This document shows, piece by piece, positions 35,091-46,009 of a DNA stretch of 64,000 nt. The position numbers were made by a program, and so were the translations under genes. Source of the DNA: Galeruca laticollis (taxonomy: Eukaryota > Arthropoda > Insecta > Coleoptera > Chrysomelidae); assembly GCA_963921935.1 (NCBI GenBank), contig OY998178.1, positions 50,646,951-50,710,950 of the forward strand, given 5' to 3'. Under the pieces are notes generated by a model, which worked only from the letters and a program-made list of their open reading frames with translations, was not told the origin of the DNA and made no database searches. Every line of letters starts with the position of its first letter. The stretch's first letter is position 1.

Positions 35091-38000
35091 ATTATTTAAT
35101 AAATCAATAACAGTACCCACTAAACAAGAAACATAACAAATCTTTTTTGTGATGACTTTTCGTGATGTTTATTTAAAACTTTAATAAGATATCTCCTTGA
35201 TGTTTTAATTTTATTACCAACTCTATTAACATCCATGTCATGTAAATAAAACATATTTTTGATGTACACTGTATAGATCTCACTAATGTCACATACAGAA
35301 CGTTACTGTTATATTACAAATTAACATGTTTCTAAGATGATCACATGTGTTGCAGTTACTTTTACATCTTTCGAAATAATGTTTAGTAACTTCCTACGAT
35401 TACGTCTTTACGATGTTAGTTCATAAACCTCTCAGTGATATCTCATATTAAACATCACAGTAATATAAAAAAAAAGAAGAAAACAGAAGAGGAACTGACA
35501 AACAGTAGTTATCTATGGAAACAAATGACAAGCATGAAATAGCGGGAGGTTTTCAGTTTTGTGTTATATTTTATTTGCAGGAAGCACATGTTTTGAAAGA
35601 AAAGGGACTTGAATAAAGTGGTCTTCGTTTTCGTTAGTTTCTACTTAGCTACAGTTTTTATACTTAGTTATAATTCTTGTTATAATGGACAAACACCAGT
35701 TTTTATCGGTAAGTACCTACCTATTCCAAAATCATAATTATTAAAACTTAATACTCATTCAATACTTTAATCGGCTATTGTACATTGAAATTCTCGGTGG
35801 CGGAATTGTACACTAACATTATAAAATAGAGTTTACTAAATAAGGGTTTTCTCAACTTTTAAAATATTTTAGTTAGTAAGTATATTTTAAAAACGATTCA
35901 CAATATTTCAAATCTCAGATATGCATTATACCATACAAAAAACTTAATATTGCAATAGGGTAGATATTATTATTAATGATAAAACATGATCATATGTTGG
36001 CAGAAATTTGAATCTAGAAGAAAATCTTTTCAATGTTCAAGATGTTTCTGAAGCTACTTACATAAATAAAATAAAAAACAAATAATTGGTAATTATGTAA
36101 TGGGGAGTAACTATTTAAGATAGTCTGATACAGACAGTGTATTAAACAGTACAAAACATATTGAATCAAGTATTTCTAGTTCTAGTTTTTGTTGTGGTAG
36201 TCATGGCCATCAATATAGTTTTGCAGGCTTGGAAAATTTCAACATTGATACTAACAATTCTTTCAAACAATTAGAGACTGTTTAAGACTTTAAAAACAGA
36301 AATTTTTGTTAAAAAGCTCATTACCATTTGAAAATACGCTGATTACAATAACTAAGCTGTAGGTGTCCCTTACAATGGTACCTATATTAATCTAGTTTAA
36401 GAATATGTAACTTACGACACTGAATGCTCCAGTCAACAAACAGAATTCAATTATTTATCATTGTAGAAACACACTATTGGATACTCAATTGTACACAATT
36501 AATTATAAACTCATTTAACTTGATAATGTGTTCATATCTCTTCTTCATAAGTAGTTTTTTTTGTATACATTGTATTAAGAATGCTTAGTTTTCATTAAGT
36601 TACAATTCCACGATGTTAATATACAATATGTTCCAGGATTAAAATAACAAGATGAGAATAGTATATTACTTTAGACAGAAAAGAAGTATGAATTTTCATG
36701 GCGCACCTGAATTTACCTTTCAAACGGAGTGAGGCATGTAATAGAAGGTAAATCATGAAAAGTCACTTCTCGAAATAAAATATGTTATTATTCCTTTGAA
36801 GAACCCCGTATGTATCTTATAGAAAATGGGTCCCAATCAATTGGCTGAAAATCAAGTTTGATGTAGTTTATGATGATCGATTAAAGGTCTCCATGGGCAC
36901 AATTTGATCTAAAGTAATTGTTTCATTAGCTGCTGTTCAGAACACCTTCAAATGTTTCACAGATGAAGATTTTGAAGTGTACGTTATGGAATGGTTGAGG
37001 CACTCGAAACAGCGACTCATGCGTGAGGAAAAGTAACCGTAAGTAAGCGATAGCATTTTCTTTAATCAGATTGGATTTCTGTTGATTTAACGTAATGTTT
37101 AATTAAATCTTTATGATATAAAATTTTTATTAGTTTTAATATTATTAAAAAACTACTCTAATGGATTTTTTGTAAACTAGCTGTAATGTATGTGTATCCG
37201 AGTTGTAAGTAACTCATTACGCACGAAATGAAAAAGTTTATGACGCGCAGCGGCGAGTGCATAAATTTCATGAGTGAGTAATGGGCTTACAACTCGTGTA
37301 ACGTACTATACTTTCTTTACGCCCATTCATTTTCTTTCATTAAATAAAAAACATCGCAATCATTTAAACTTTATTATAATAGTTGTTAATAACAATTGAG
37401 CAATCATTGTAAATCGATTGTGCCCTCGGTTATTTACAATTGTATTATATTTTGTTCAAGAAATTTACAATATAAATGATATGACATTTATTTTCATAGC
37501 ATGCTACTTAAGAAAACTTGTCATATTTTTAAAAAAATTGCATAATATGCTGCCTACATTTAGGGGCATCACTCTTTCAATCCTAAATATATCTCGCTAA
37601 TGCTAAAAGTTTTTTAACTGACTAAATTTGTGTAAATAGACAAAATAAAGTTTTACGTGAATAAAAATTTGATTGTAATTCAATTAAACCAAGAAGTTTA
37701 AGTTTTCTTCTTAAAACGCACGTGTATGTTATGAGATCTCATTACGTACATGTAATTGTTAAATGTCATTTACAAGGAATGTTGACAGTGCGATTTTTGA
37801 CGTTAACAGACATGGGCGTACAAAAACTTTATTTATTCAGTTTCAAAGTATGTTACGTTATGACAACTACAGATTAATATACCCTTTTTATTTCTTGCTT
37901 TCAATGAATGCACTCAATAGTTTCCACTTTCCACACTTGTTATGTAATATGCTTACACAATTTTATTTTTTTTAGGTTGAATTCCTGGAAAAGTTTTTTT

Positions 38001-38098
38001 TTTCTAATTTTGTATCTGTTTTTTTCAAATTTACTCAACTGTTCATTAATAGTGAATAAACGTTTTAAATCCTTTATTGCTATTTTATTTTAAATGTA
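35091..38098. other. Non-coding, with one foldback and a possible mini-exon
   Basis: Two points: an ATG at 35685 opens an 8-codon frame that ends exactly at a consensus splice donor (gtaagta at 35709), and a foldback hairpin lies at 37199-37298. No other supported features; frames at 37418-38093 are Phe-rich chance frames. Confidence 0.35.
37199..37298. repeat. Foldback hairpin, arms about 48 bp
   Basis: The left arm (cgagttgtaagtaactcattac, then gaaatgaaaaagtttatg) pairs with the right arm (cataaatttcatgagtgagtaatg, then cttacaactcg) around a gcgcagcggc loop. It has the same design as those at 12388-12512, 16930-17034 and 59786-59885. Confidence 0.7.
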
Positions 38099-39069
38099 CA
38101 GGGTGAACAAATAAGAACGACTGTAGGCCATATATCTGAAAAGAATCATGTTTCAACTTTCAAAAAAATTACCTTTAGGTAAGTGATCCTGAAATATTGC
38201 TGGAAAATATTTTGCAGTCTCTAAAATATCCGCTAGGGGTGGAATAAACACTCGAAAACATAATACTCCAAAAAAACATACTACAGGTGTCCTAAAAATA
38301 CAATTTTTGTAATATTGATGAAATTATGACAAAAATTTAAATAAGGAGATTTTTACCATTATTCTTCAAATAATGGGTGGGGAAGGTTCAAACTTATGAA
38401 CAAATGTATAACTTTTTCGTTTTTTAACCGTTATTAATGATTTCAGTTGCATTTAAATGAGTTTTTCTGTTTAATAACAAAATTAGATAATTTTGTATCC
38501 ACTCGGAAATTCCAAATGTAAATTGATTCCTATTTTTTTAACCCCTTTTCATCAGAATTTAAAAAATGCCTAATTACATTTGTAATTTCTGAGAAAAATG
38601 GAAAAATTGATGACTGACTTCGTCACATAGCGTTGACCAAATTGTACAATATTGTTATTTCTGTTGTGAATATCTTATTAAAGAGAAACAACTCTTTTAA
38701 ATGACGCCAAAAACATTGATATCGATTGAAAAACAAAAGAGTGTTACGACATTTGTTTCTTAGGTTGAACCTTCACCCACCCCTTACTTGAAGAATAAAG
38801 ACAAAAAGTCCCTAACTAAATTTTTTCATAATCTCATCAATATATCAAAAATTGTATTTCTAGGATACCTTTAGTGTGTCTTTTTTGGAGATAATCACAA
38901 TATTATGTTTTTAAGTGTTCATTCCACCCAATAGCAGATATTTTAGGAACTCAAAAATATTTTCCAGCGATTTTCCAGGGTCATTTTCCTGAAGGTATTT
39001 TTTTAAATTTGTACCATACCCATTTTTTGAAATATGGCCGACAGCCGGCGTTCTTAGTTGTTCACCCTG
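38099..39069. mobile_element. 971-bp palindromic MITE with TA target duplication
   Basis: It starts CAGGGTGAACAA and ends with the reverse complement TTGTTCACCCTG-type sequence, flanked by TA on both sides (38097-38098 and 39070-39071). The similarity of the two halves is not confined to the ends: from each end inward one reads aagaacg, ggccatat, acctt, gctggaaaatatttt, ctaaaatatc, aaaacataat, atacaatttttg, attcttcaa and gggtgg at matching distances on opposite strands. Only the central ~150-200 bases are hard to pair. No coding capacity. TA duplication and CAG-type ends suggest mobilisation by a Tc1/mariner-superfamily enzyme. Confidence 0.8.
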
Positions 39070-39504
39070 TATTTGCTGATTAGGCACAGAAACATCTATA
39101 GGATGTCATCTAGAATGTTTGAGGTATATTATGTAGAGGTTTAAGTAATGTCCATACAACATCTAAGAGACTACACTGTATTGTTTTTGAAATGTTGCAT
39201 TTAGATCATTGATAAGATGTTATTTTTTAGACATTGCAGTAACATCGATGTTAAAAGGCATTTCAGAATGTAACAGAAATGTTGTTTTTAGTTCGTTATA
39301 AAGACTTCCTTTTGAGGAAGTTCTAGTAATGTAAAAAGGCAGCGCTTTAACATCGCTGAGAAGTTAAGTTGAAACATCCCAAAAGTTTACAGCCACAAGC
39401 TAGGCATAAGCGATTGTATAGATGTGCATGTGATGAAAACAAGAGGAAAAAACGGGAGAATATTATCACAATGTCATGTTGAATTACCAGAACTATAATA
39501 TTTA

Positions 39505-39640
39505 TTTGCATAGTGGGTAGGCTTTTTCCCTAGTATATGGAAAACGGCCATAATAGTTCCTATCTTTAAATCCGGTAGTAAATAAGGTAAGTGCAGTGAA
39601 TATGTCCATGCTATGCAAAATCCTTGATAAAAATTAAACA
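39505..39640 (+). pseudogene. Short LINE reverse transcriptase fragment
   Basis: About 45 codons in two frames: WKTAIIVPIFKSGSK followed by VNMSMLCKILDKN. This is the part of a LINE polymerase between the first motifs (a P-I-x-K-S-G block followed by an I-S-x-L block). Flanking sequence gives no further LINE features. Confidence 0.6.
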
Positions 39641-39918
39641 TGCAAAATATTCAATTCGGTTTTTTATTGGAAGCGTACCTTTCAAACCAAAGAAGTAATG
39701 TTTGGACAGTAAAGGATGAGTTGATTTTTGATATTTTTTTATACCATGTTTTTAAAAGTTAGTTTTACTGGGCATATTACTAACCCTGTCGTTGATGAAA
39801 CCCATTAAAAAATAAAACAAAGAAAACTTAATATCTCTGAGAATTTCTACTAACAGCAGTCTAAACATATAAAAACTGTCTTATCAGCTTTGGTGAGTCT
39901 GACGCACTCTTCATGATA
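39641..39918. other. Non-coding
   Basis: AT-rich; may include the 3' flank of the pogo-like element to the right. No inverted terminus was identified. Confidence 0.3.
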
Positions 39919-41740
39919 CTAAAATAAACAACCTGAGCACAACCGCCTATCTTTTTTTACATCTTCTTGACAAGCTTTACAGTACCACGATTCTTTGTGT
40001 TTTCTCCTTCCTCCTTGATATTTGGCAATTATTTCTTTTGCTTTGATAGATTTTGTTGTTTTGGTGAGAAAAACTTCTTTTTTCACGATAAGTGCTTTGC
40101 TGTTAATTGCTTTTTTCTTTCTAGTTTTTTTTGGGAAATCTTTATTTGCTGTGTATGTGGCTTTAGGTTGTTCTTCTGATTTCTTATGCCCGTTATCTTC
40201 ACTTAGTAATGTATGCAGGATATGCCAGTCTGAACTTTTTAATGTCTCTTGTTCTTTCACGTTTGACCTTGTAGCCTCTTCGCCATCCGCTGGTGCCTTG
40301 TCTTCAGAAGAAAAATTTTCTGTTAAAGTCTCGCTGTATAATGACATGTTATCATCTGTTGATGAGGAGCAATTTGATGTCGACCATTTTCTCTTACTTT
40401 GGTGTTTTTGGTCGATTGGGTAATTGGAGATCTTTAACGGAGGAGTATTTTCTATGGACCTTTGATTAGTTCTCTGTTGAAGTCCAGAAGGTCCAGATTG
40501 GGGTGTGGTTTCTTTTCCAAAGTCTTGGTTTTCTTTTATTCTGCTGCTTCCTTCCATATTATTGCCTTCCACAAGTTCCCGTTCTGTTAATATGCTAGGA
40601 GCAAAGGCCACTTCGGGAATAGCAAGTGAATTGTACGGATACATACCCATAGAAGAGAAACCTGATATTATATTTTGTGGGGTTACTGCCTTCTCCCAAA
40701 CGATAGTAAATAACTCTCCAAACCTCTGTTTAGTTATGGCACGGTCTCTGTGTCGAGTCCAGTATAACAGTACCTGTTCATCCCAATGGTGCTCGAATGA
40801 TTTGAATACAGCCTTGTCCATTGACTGGCGCTCGTCTGTTGTATTACTCGGCAAGCATAAAAGGGTGATACCATATGAATCGGCAATTTCAACAATAGAA
40901 GGATTCAAACAGCAAGATGCGCCATCAAAAATCAAAAGACAATTTCCTGGAAGTTTATATTTTCCAAAATGCTTAATCCATTTGTTAAATGTTTCAATTG
41001 TCATGCTTGCTTTCTTCTCCATAAGCGTCCGAGTACCTGGTGTTAAGTTGTCACAGCATTTGCGTTTCATCCTTCAACCTTTAAATAGAACTGGTGGGGG
41101 AATCCTTCTCCCGCTGGCGATACCACAATCAACAACAGTAACATTCTCCGTATGTTCTGGTGCCATTACGTGGATCCTTTTGGCTCCCTTTTTAGTAAAG
41201 ATAGTTTGCAGGTGATGCAACGTTAACCTGCACCCCTTTTCATCCATATCAAAAATTCTTTCAGGTTTGTCCAATAGATCAAGTTCTAAAAGTACTTTTT
41301 GAAGCTTTTCAAAATAATCAGATACAATAGGTTTGTTGAGCTTTTGTGCTCTCGCCGGGCTCATATTCTGTGCCTTTCTAGGAGTAATCTCTGGGTGTCT
41401 CTTTAAAAACGCTCGTAACTAATGACGGCCAGCTAGGCGTCTTTCTTGAGAAATCATGTTAGATATACCATTTAACTGACAATAATTAAAATCAGATCTG
41501 CGAAGCATTCGTTTCGTAAGAAGGTAACGCACCTGGCCAGTCTAATAATTCGGTACGCTAATTCTGTTTCTTGGTTTTCATTCAGAACACATTTTCTGCC
41601 AAGTGATTGTTTTACGGTGGTGTTTCTGTTCATAAAACGATTAAGAGTCCTTCGTGGTATTGTATACTGCTTTCAAGTTGAGTTTTTCGACTCCCCATTT
41701 TGTATTGCTTTTGTATAGGTCTTCTTCCGTCCACTTGGAG
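39919..41740 (-). pseudogene. pogo/Jerky-like DDE_1 transposase relic with psq-type HTH
   Basis: Second DDE_1 transposase in the window, minus strand. The N-terminus at about 41735-41540 keeps a psq-type helix-turn-helix (KKTYTKAIQNGESKN, then in another frame IPRRTLNRFM and LGRKCVLNENQETELA). After a degenerate stretch with stops (41540-41370) comes a long segment with NMSPARAQKLNKP, IFDMDEKGCRLT (first catalytic Asp), NVTVVDCGIASGRRIPPPV (41364-41074). An in-frame TGA at about 41074-41076 separates this from the last 383 residues, with KYKLPGNCLLIFDGASCCLN (second Asp), LCLPSNTTDERQSMDKAVFKSFEHHW, and a Ser/Lys-rich tail ending in CKACQEDVKKDRRLCSGC (39919). The active-site Asp-x-His/Asn context is DGASC, a departure from the usual D-x-H/N. 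The long intact C-terminal frame suggests moderate age. Confidence 0.8.
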
Positions 41741-42339
41741 CTAATTCCTCTTGTTTTGTAAGTAGAACAGTAGAACTGTTTGGAAAAGCAATATTGTAAG
41801 TACAACAAAGGATAATACATGGATTAGAAAAAGGAGAAAAGATAAATGGGGTTGACCGTAGACAAGATGGATAGATAATCATACTGAAGGCAAATAAATG
41901 GAGAAAAAGTTGGATAGAACAAACAGGGACAAAGTAGCTCTTACGTGTTCCAGACCTGTGGACATTGTTAGGATATTCTAAAGACTTTATTTTGCTTCTC
42001 ACTTCGAAATATTGTCCCATTATTCGTTAAATACTTTTTCTGGAATTTGGCCCAAAATAACAGTGGTAGACAAAAAACAGTTTTGCTATATCATGTTGCT
42101 GAATAGCATATTAAAGTAGAATGAACCTATCTAAATACGAAAATGGTCAGCAAAAAGCTGTAATATATAAGGATTCATTGTCACATAAAAAGAACTCATA
42201 CAGAACAGTTACGTTTAATATTTATTTAAAAAGGAGTACAGGTGTGTATCAATTACATTGGTATAATTGACAATAAACTAGCATATAACAAATAAAGAAT
42301 ATTTATTTGTAACACATTTTATTTTTTCGTTTTATGGGG
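41741..42339. other. Non-coding, upstream of the pogo-like relic
   Basis: The beginning of the minus-strand frame at 42020-41673 is not recognisable; only its last ~20 residues belong to the transposase. No terminus was identified. Confidence 0.3.
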
Positions 42340-43073
42340 TGTTATATCTTCCCTCTTTAAAAACCAGCAGTATTTACACATCATTGCTGGATCCCATCAC
42401 CTTTGGTACCGAATTGCCATTGTTCGGATATCTTGGTGGAGCACCTTAATTGTCTGGATAAAATGATAAACGGGATTGGAGAAAATGAATTCTTAATAAC
42501 ATTCGGCAGCCAAGCGATTCATAGGAATTTAAAAGTTTATTAACCAGCTGTTCGTAGTTTGTTTGCATCCATATTATTGCCCAAAAATCCCATTACGACA
42601 CTTACAAATGAGTTCTTGCGTCGTAAGCTTGTCTATAAAATTAAAATAAAAATACCCTGCTTTAACTTGTCGTCACTCAACTGGGGAAATACTTGTATAT
42701 AAATCCATTACCCTCTTTACTCACAGCCTTCAGGAAGCTTTTCATTAGTCCAAGTTTAATGTGAAGTGGAGGCAGAATGACATTTTTTGGGTCTACAAGA
42801 TGCACAAACTTAACATTTTGAAACGCGGGTTGAAATTCGGACCTTTCTGGCCAAATTTGCCTCACATAATGTTCATTCACGGCACGACTATCCCACAAAT
42901 ATTGAAAACAGCAATATTTTCTGAACCCACTCTGAAGTACCTCTAAAATTGCGATAACTTTTAAATCACCACAACTGCCACTTGTAGCGGTTGTAGTTCA
43001 TTTTATCTAAAAGGAGGCGAAAATTTTTGTAGGTTTCTTTCATTGTTACTGAATGGGCAACTGGTATAGATGT
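42340..43073 (-). pseudogene. C-terminal part of an uncharacterised multi-copy arthropod gene
   Basis: Continues the gene begun at 46000, after the inserted retroelement. In order: SIPVAHSVTMKETYKNFRLLLDKMNYNRYKWQLW (43070-42970), DLKVIAILEVLQSG, WDSRAVNEHYVRQIWPERSEF (42898 on), NVILPPLHIKLGLMKSFLKAVSKEG (to about 42690), then with stops and shifts VSVVMGFLGNN, LLNSYESLGCRMLLRIHFLQSRL and a YCWFLKRE-like end (to about 42350). I recognise this as a family seen in many copies in arthropod genomes with no known function. The multi-copy nature suggests mobile DNA; no transposase superfamily can be named with confidence. Confidence 0.65.
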
Positions 43074-43153
43074 GTGGTGATTAGAAGTAAGCGTTCCATA
43101 TCCTAAACCATTTATCTTTCATACGATTTATTAGGGAAACCATACCATATGTT

Positions 43154-43504
43154 TCAAAACTTACATACATCTTTTTCATTACCTTCTTCTATACCATGTT
43201 TTATCAAATTCTTCTTTCTAGAATTTTTCTCGTCCTGCATCATGTTTCCTTGCAATAATTCTGTTTTTCCCTTCAGGTCCATATTTTCCATCCTTAATTC
43301 CTTCTTCAACCGTGCTATTTGCCTGCGCATTTCTCTAATTTTATCTCCTATCTCGCATATTCTTATTATATTATTATTGTAATTGTTATTCCTGTTGAAT
43401 TTCCTATCTTTATTGTGGTAATCTACATATCCATTATACCCATTTCCGTGGTTGTATTGTCTAAATGTCATTCCTTGTAAATTCTGCCACTGTTCCCTCT
43501 TCAC
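43154..43504 (-). pseudogene. Asn/Arg-rich nucleocapsid-like frame
   Basis: 116 residues. The first half is Asn/Tyr/Arg-rich (KFNRNNNYNNN), as in the nucleic-acid-binding C-terminus of some insect gag proteins; the second half is a charged helix (MRRQIARLKKELRMEN). No zinc knuckle. It follows gag in another frame and probably belongs to it. The frame closes at a gtaagtttt sequence, which reads like a splice donor. Confidence 0.4.
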
Positions 43505-43605
43505 TGATTGTTTCTGTAGTTGAACCCTGGTTTTCTAAAAGAATGTTTATTATCCTTAAAGTATAATACTTGTTGCTGGCTTACTATGACTTCAACTGAT
43601 ACCAA

Positions 43606-44157
43606 TTAAGATAGCATTTCTTGCGGATATTCGAAACTTTCAGCTGCTATGATTGTTTTAGTCGAATCCCTCGTGGCATTCATCGTTACTGCCTTAACTC
43701 TCGCTTCTCTGGTGTACTTTTCCGCTAGTTTCTCTGGCATACCTTCCGACACATATGCTGCTTGTAATTTCTCCGGCAATTTTTCTATTTCCGTTTCGTA
43801 GCTTGTAACATCTTTACCATTTTGACGTACTTTGTTCAGCTTTGCCAAAAGAATACTTGGATTAGCTCCTCTTATTCCGGACTTAAGTTTGTTCCTAATT
43901 TCCGTAATAAAATTTTCCGTCGTTACCAAACCTCTTGCCTTCCCGGTTAATCTAGTTTTAATTCATAGTACTGTATTCTCTCCATTTCCTGCTGCATTCA
44001 ATCGCAACAAATCTAATGAATCCAAGAATGACTGTAGCTTTCCCGCTTCACCATTAAATTCAGTGGGTAGCACCTTACTCGCGAAATTGAAGAAATCAGT
44101 CATACTTACAGCTATTTTTACCTCTTCGCTCATTGGCTCTAATACAAAGGTGTCCAT
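43606..44157 (-). pseudogene. Gypsy-type gag, one in-frame stop
   Basis: A single frame with one TGA codon at about 43963-43965. Before it: MSEEVKIAVSMTDFFNF, LPTEFNGEAGKLQSFLDSLDLL, the capsid-like start typical of Ty3/Gypsy gag. After it: IKTRLTGKARGLV, FITEIRNKLKSGI, LAKLNKVRQNGKDVTSYETEIEKL, and EKLAEKYTREARVKAV. This would form the particle shell. The zinc knuckle usually found downstream is replaced by the Asn/Arg-rich frame at 43504-43154. Without the stop the protein would be about 180 residues, roughly half a full gag. Confidence 0.65.
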
Positions 44158-44392
44158 TTCCTCAAATATTGATGTAGTTATTTTAATATTACATTTCCAC
44201 GCTTGAAATGATCTAGAAGTTTTATCTCTTATTTTCTCAAAATAATTTTTACAACTATCTTGCTGTATTATAACGAAATTATTCCAATTTTTACTTTTAC
44301 AAATTCTTCCAACGTAATGTACATTTAAAAGATTAGGCCTAGTTACATTACATTATAATACGATTCGTTCATAAAAACTGATGGTATGGTTA

Positions 44393-44635
44393 CTAACAAT
44401 TTTTTACGCCTAAAGTTCCTATTGTCTTATGGACTCCTATGCTTCGTGTTATGTCTCTCTTCAGTTGTCTACGATGCGTCTTCCACAAGGACCATATGAA
44501 TTTTAATATGAAGGCTACCGTTATTACAAACAGTAGTACCATAATCTGCGTCGTGAAACTCTCGTGCTGCACTATGAAGTTATTGTTGACTGTACCAATC
44601 TCTTGGACCTCTTGCTTCGTTGATTTGCCGCCCAT
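44393..44635 (-). CDS. Small protein with N-myristoylation motif and one membrane helix
   Basis: The frame is open from 44725, but the Met at 44635 gives MGGKSTKQEVQ, which fits the N-myristoylation consensus (Gly at position 2, Ser/Thr near position 5-6), so I prefer this start; the protein is then 80 residues. A polar stretch rich in Asn follows, then one hydrophobic helix (IMVLLFVITVAFILKFIWSLW, about residues 30-50) and a basic tail (KTHRRQLKRDI). Such a layout predicts attachment to the inner face of a membrane. It lies immediately upstream of gag in the same orientation. I cannot name a family or function. The longer start at 44725 would bury the motif and is less likely. Confidence 0.5.
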   Translation of the reverse strand: MGGKSTKQEVQEIGTVNNNFIVQHESFTTQIMVLLFVITVAFILKFIWSLWKTHRRQLKRDITRSIGVHKTIGTLGVKNC

Positions 44636-45201
44636 ATTTCCGTTCCGCCAAGTCCCAAAATTCAAATAAAGGACCATATACTCATTACAATTAAAACGTG
44701 TCAGTTCAACATTTGCAGGATCCATATTACCATATATTTACTCGAAATATTACCATTTGTTTGCAGGCAGGATCGCCATGTTCCACATTCTGAAACCATT
44801 CATTTTCCATTTTATTATTCAGGGAAACACTAACCTCCATTCGGTGGGAAATGAAATAATACCGTATGTTTTAAAACTCACTGGGTTAAACAACTAATAA
44901 CAATAAACATCGTCAACAAAGTCCAAGACACAGTCTACATGCGACTAAGACATATAACCAACAAAGAGTTAATGAATATATATAATACGGAATTATACTA
45001 TTTATACATGCTAAATCCATATACTTCAGTCCGTTGACAACAGCCTTGTCGAGTCGGTTGTTTCACGCTTTTAGCAGGATTCTAATCTGAACGTGTTTTT
45101 ATTAACTACCCAAATAAACGTATTTCCTAAAGAGTCGTGGTTTTATTTTTATTGACTAATCTTCCTACGTTTATTAGCGACCTTCTGGTCCAATAACCGT
45201 C

Positions 45202-46000
45202 ATAGATGGTTTTGAATTTCCATTCTGTGATCACACAGCTTTTAAATTACATTTTGAAGAGTCTATGCACAAGCGCGATTCACAAGGAAAATGCTAGATA
45301 TCGAGTTCCTGTATTAAACCACCAATATCAGTACAGGCGCATAAAGAATCTTCCATATTGTAAAATGTGGAAAACGCGACATTTCTCCTCTATAAGTTGT
45401 AATTTTCATTTCTCTGGCACGTAAGTTCCACTCCTTAAGACGGGAACCAAGAAGTTCTGACAGTTGCTTTGACAACCTCAAATCACGTACTAAATCATTT
45501 AATTCTTTTTGAACAATCAAATGTGGCTCGGCGGAACTGGAACCAGAGCTGAATGTTGGGTCGGTACTCTGTTCATCGGAGCTTCCTGATGTACCGTTAT
45601 CATCTCCATTATTTCCCAAAACAATATCTTGCCAATGCAAAGGCGCCCTCGGTACTTGTAAGTCTACATTGTGTGGAACAGGTCTTATGGCAGATTGCAA
45701 ACTGGGATATTCGATCTTATGCTTTTATTTTTTGGTATAATCTTCAGTCATCGTCATACAAAAATTGTTGGTGGGTTCTCGCCATATTATGGGAACTACA
45801 AAAAGCATACTTCCATCCACTGAACCAATGTCATGATACAGCTGACACAGCACACTTGGGGAGCCCACTGTTTGTCTTGATTTAGGATCACAACACCAAA
45901 ATACATGAAATAAGCCTTTTTCATATTTTCAGAAAAAGATCGGGCTTGTGTAAAAAAATTTCTTAAGGGGGGCCTCACGTTTAAGATCAGGGGATCAGGT
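45202..46000 (-). pseudogene. N-terminal part of the same uncharacterised multi-copy gene
   Basis: From the N-terminus: MKKAYFMYFGV, NQDKQWAPQVCCVSCIMTLVQWM (about 45930-45800; a Cys-rich finger-like motif), a decayed stretch, then SAIRPVPHNVDLQVP (from 45700), an acidic Asp/Ser-rich linker, KELNDLVRDLRLSKQLSELLGSRLKEWNL (about 45510-45430), and in another frame LIQELDIQHFPC, LCIDSSKCNLKAV and NGNSKPS (to 45210). The insertion point of the gag-bearing element lies right after this block, and the protein resumes at 43070 with SIPVAHS. Several stops and frame changes show the gene was decaying or had decayed before or after the insertion. Confidence 0.65.
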
Positions 46001-46009
46001 ATTTTGTTT

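Larger units (their letters stand above)
43074..45201 (-). mobile_element. gag-bearing Gypsy-like retroelement, truncated, 2.1 kb
   Basis: Inserted into the gene at 42340-46000; the flanks share atagatg at 43067-43073 and 45202-45208, and removing the insert plus one copy rejoins the gene. Read on the minus strand it holds a promoter-like tataaata near 44975, a small membrane-protein frame (44635-44393), gag (44157-43606) and an Asn/Arg-rich frame (43504-43154). There is no reverse transcriptase. The two ends are not simple LTRs, but a ~75-110-bp segment near the right end (about 44778-44888) is repeated in direct orientation near the left end (about 43095-43170), which could be what remains of terminal repeats. 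A tggaccagaaggtcgc stretch at about 45180-45196 on the minus strand could be a primer-binding site. Confidence 0.55.

Noticed and set aside
36880..37040. Possible mariner C-terminal scrap (FEVYVMEWLRHSKQRLM)
   Set aside because: Only about 30 residues with weak resemblance and no neighbouring transposase sequence.
40022..41215. Plus-strand frames of 133 and 236 residues
   Set aside because: They lie opposite the recognised pogo-like transposase and have no domain of their own.
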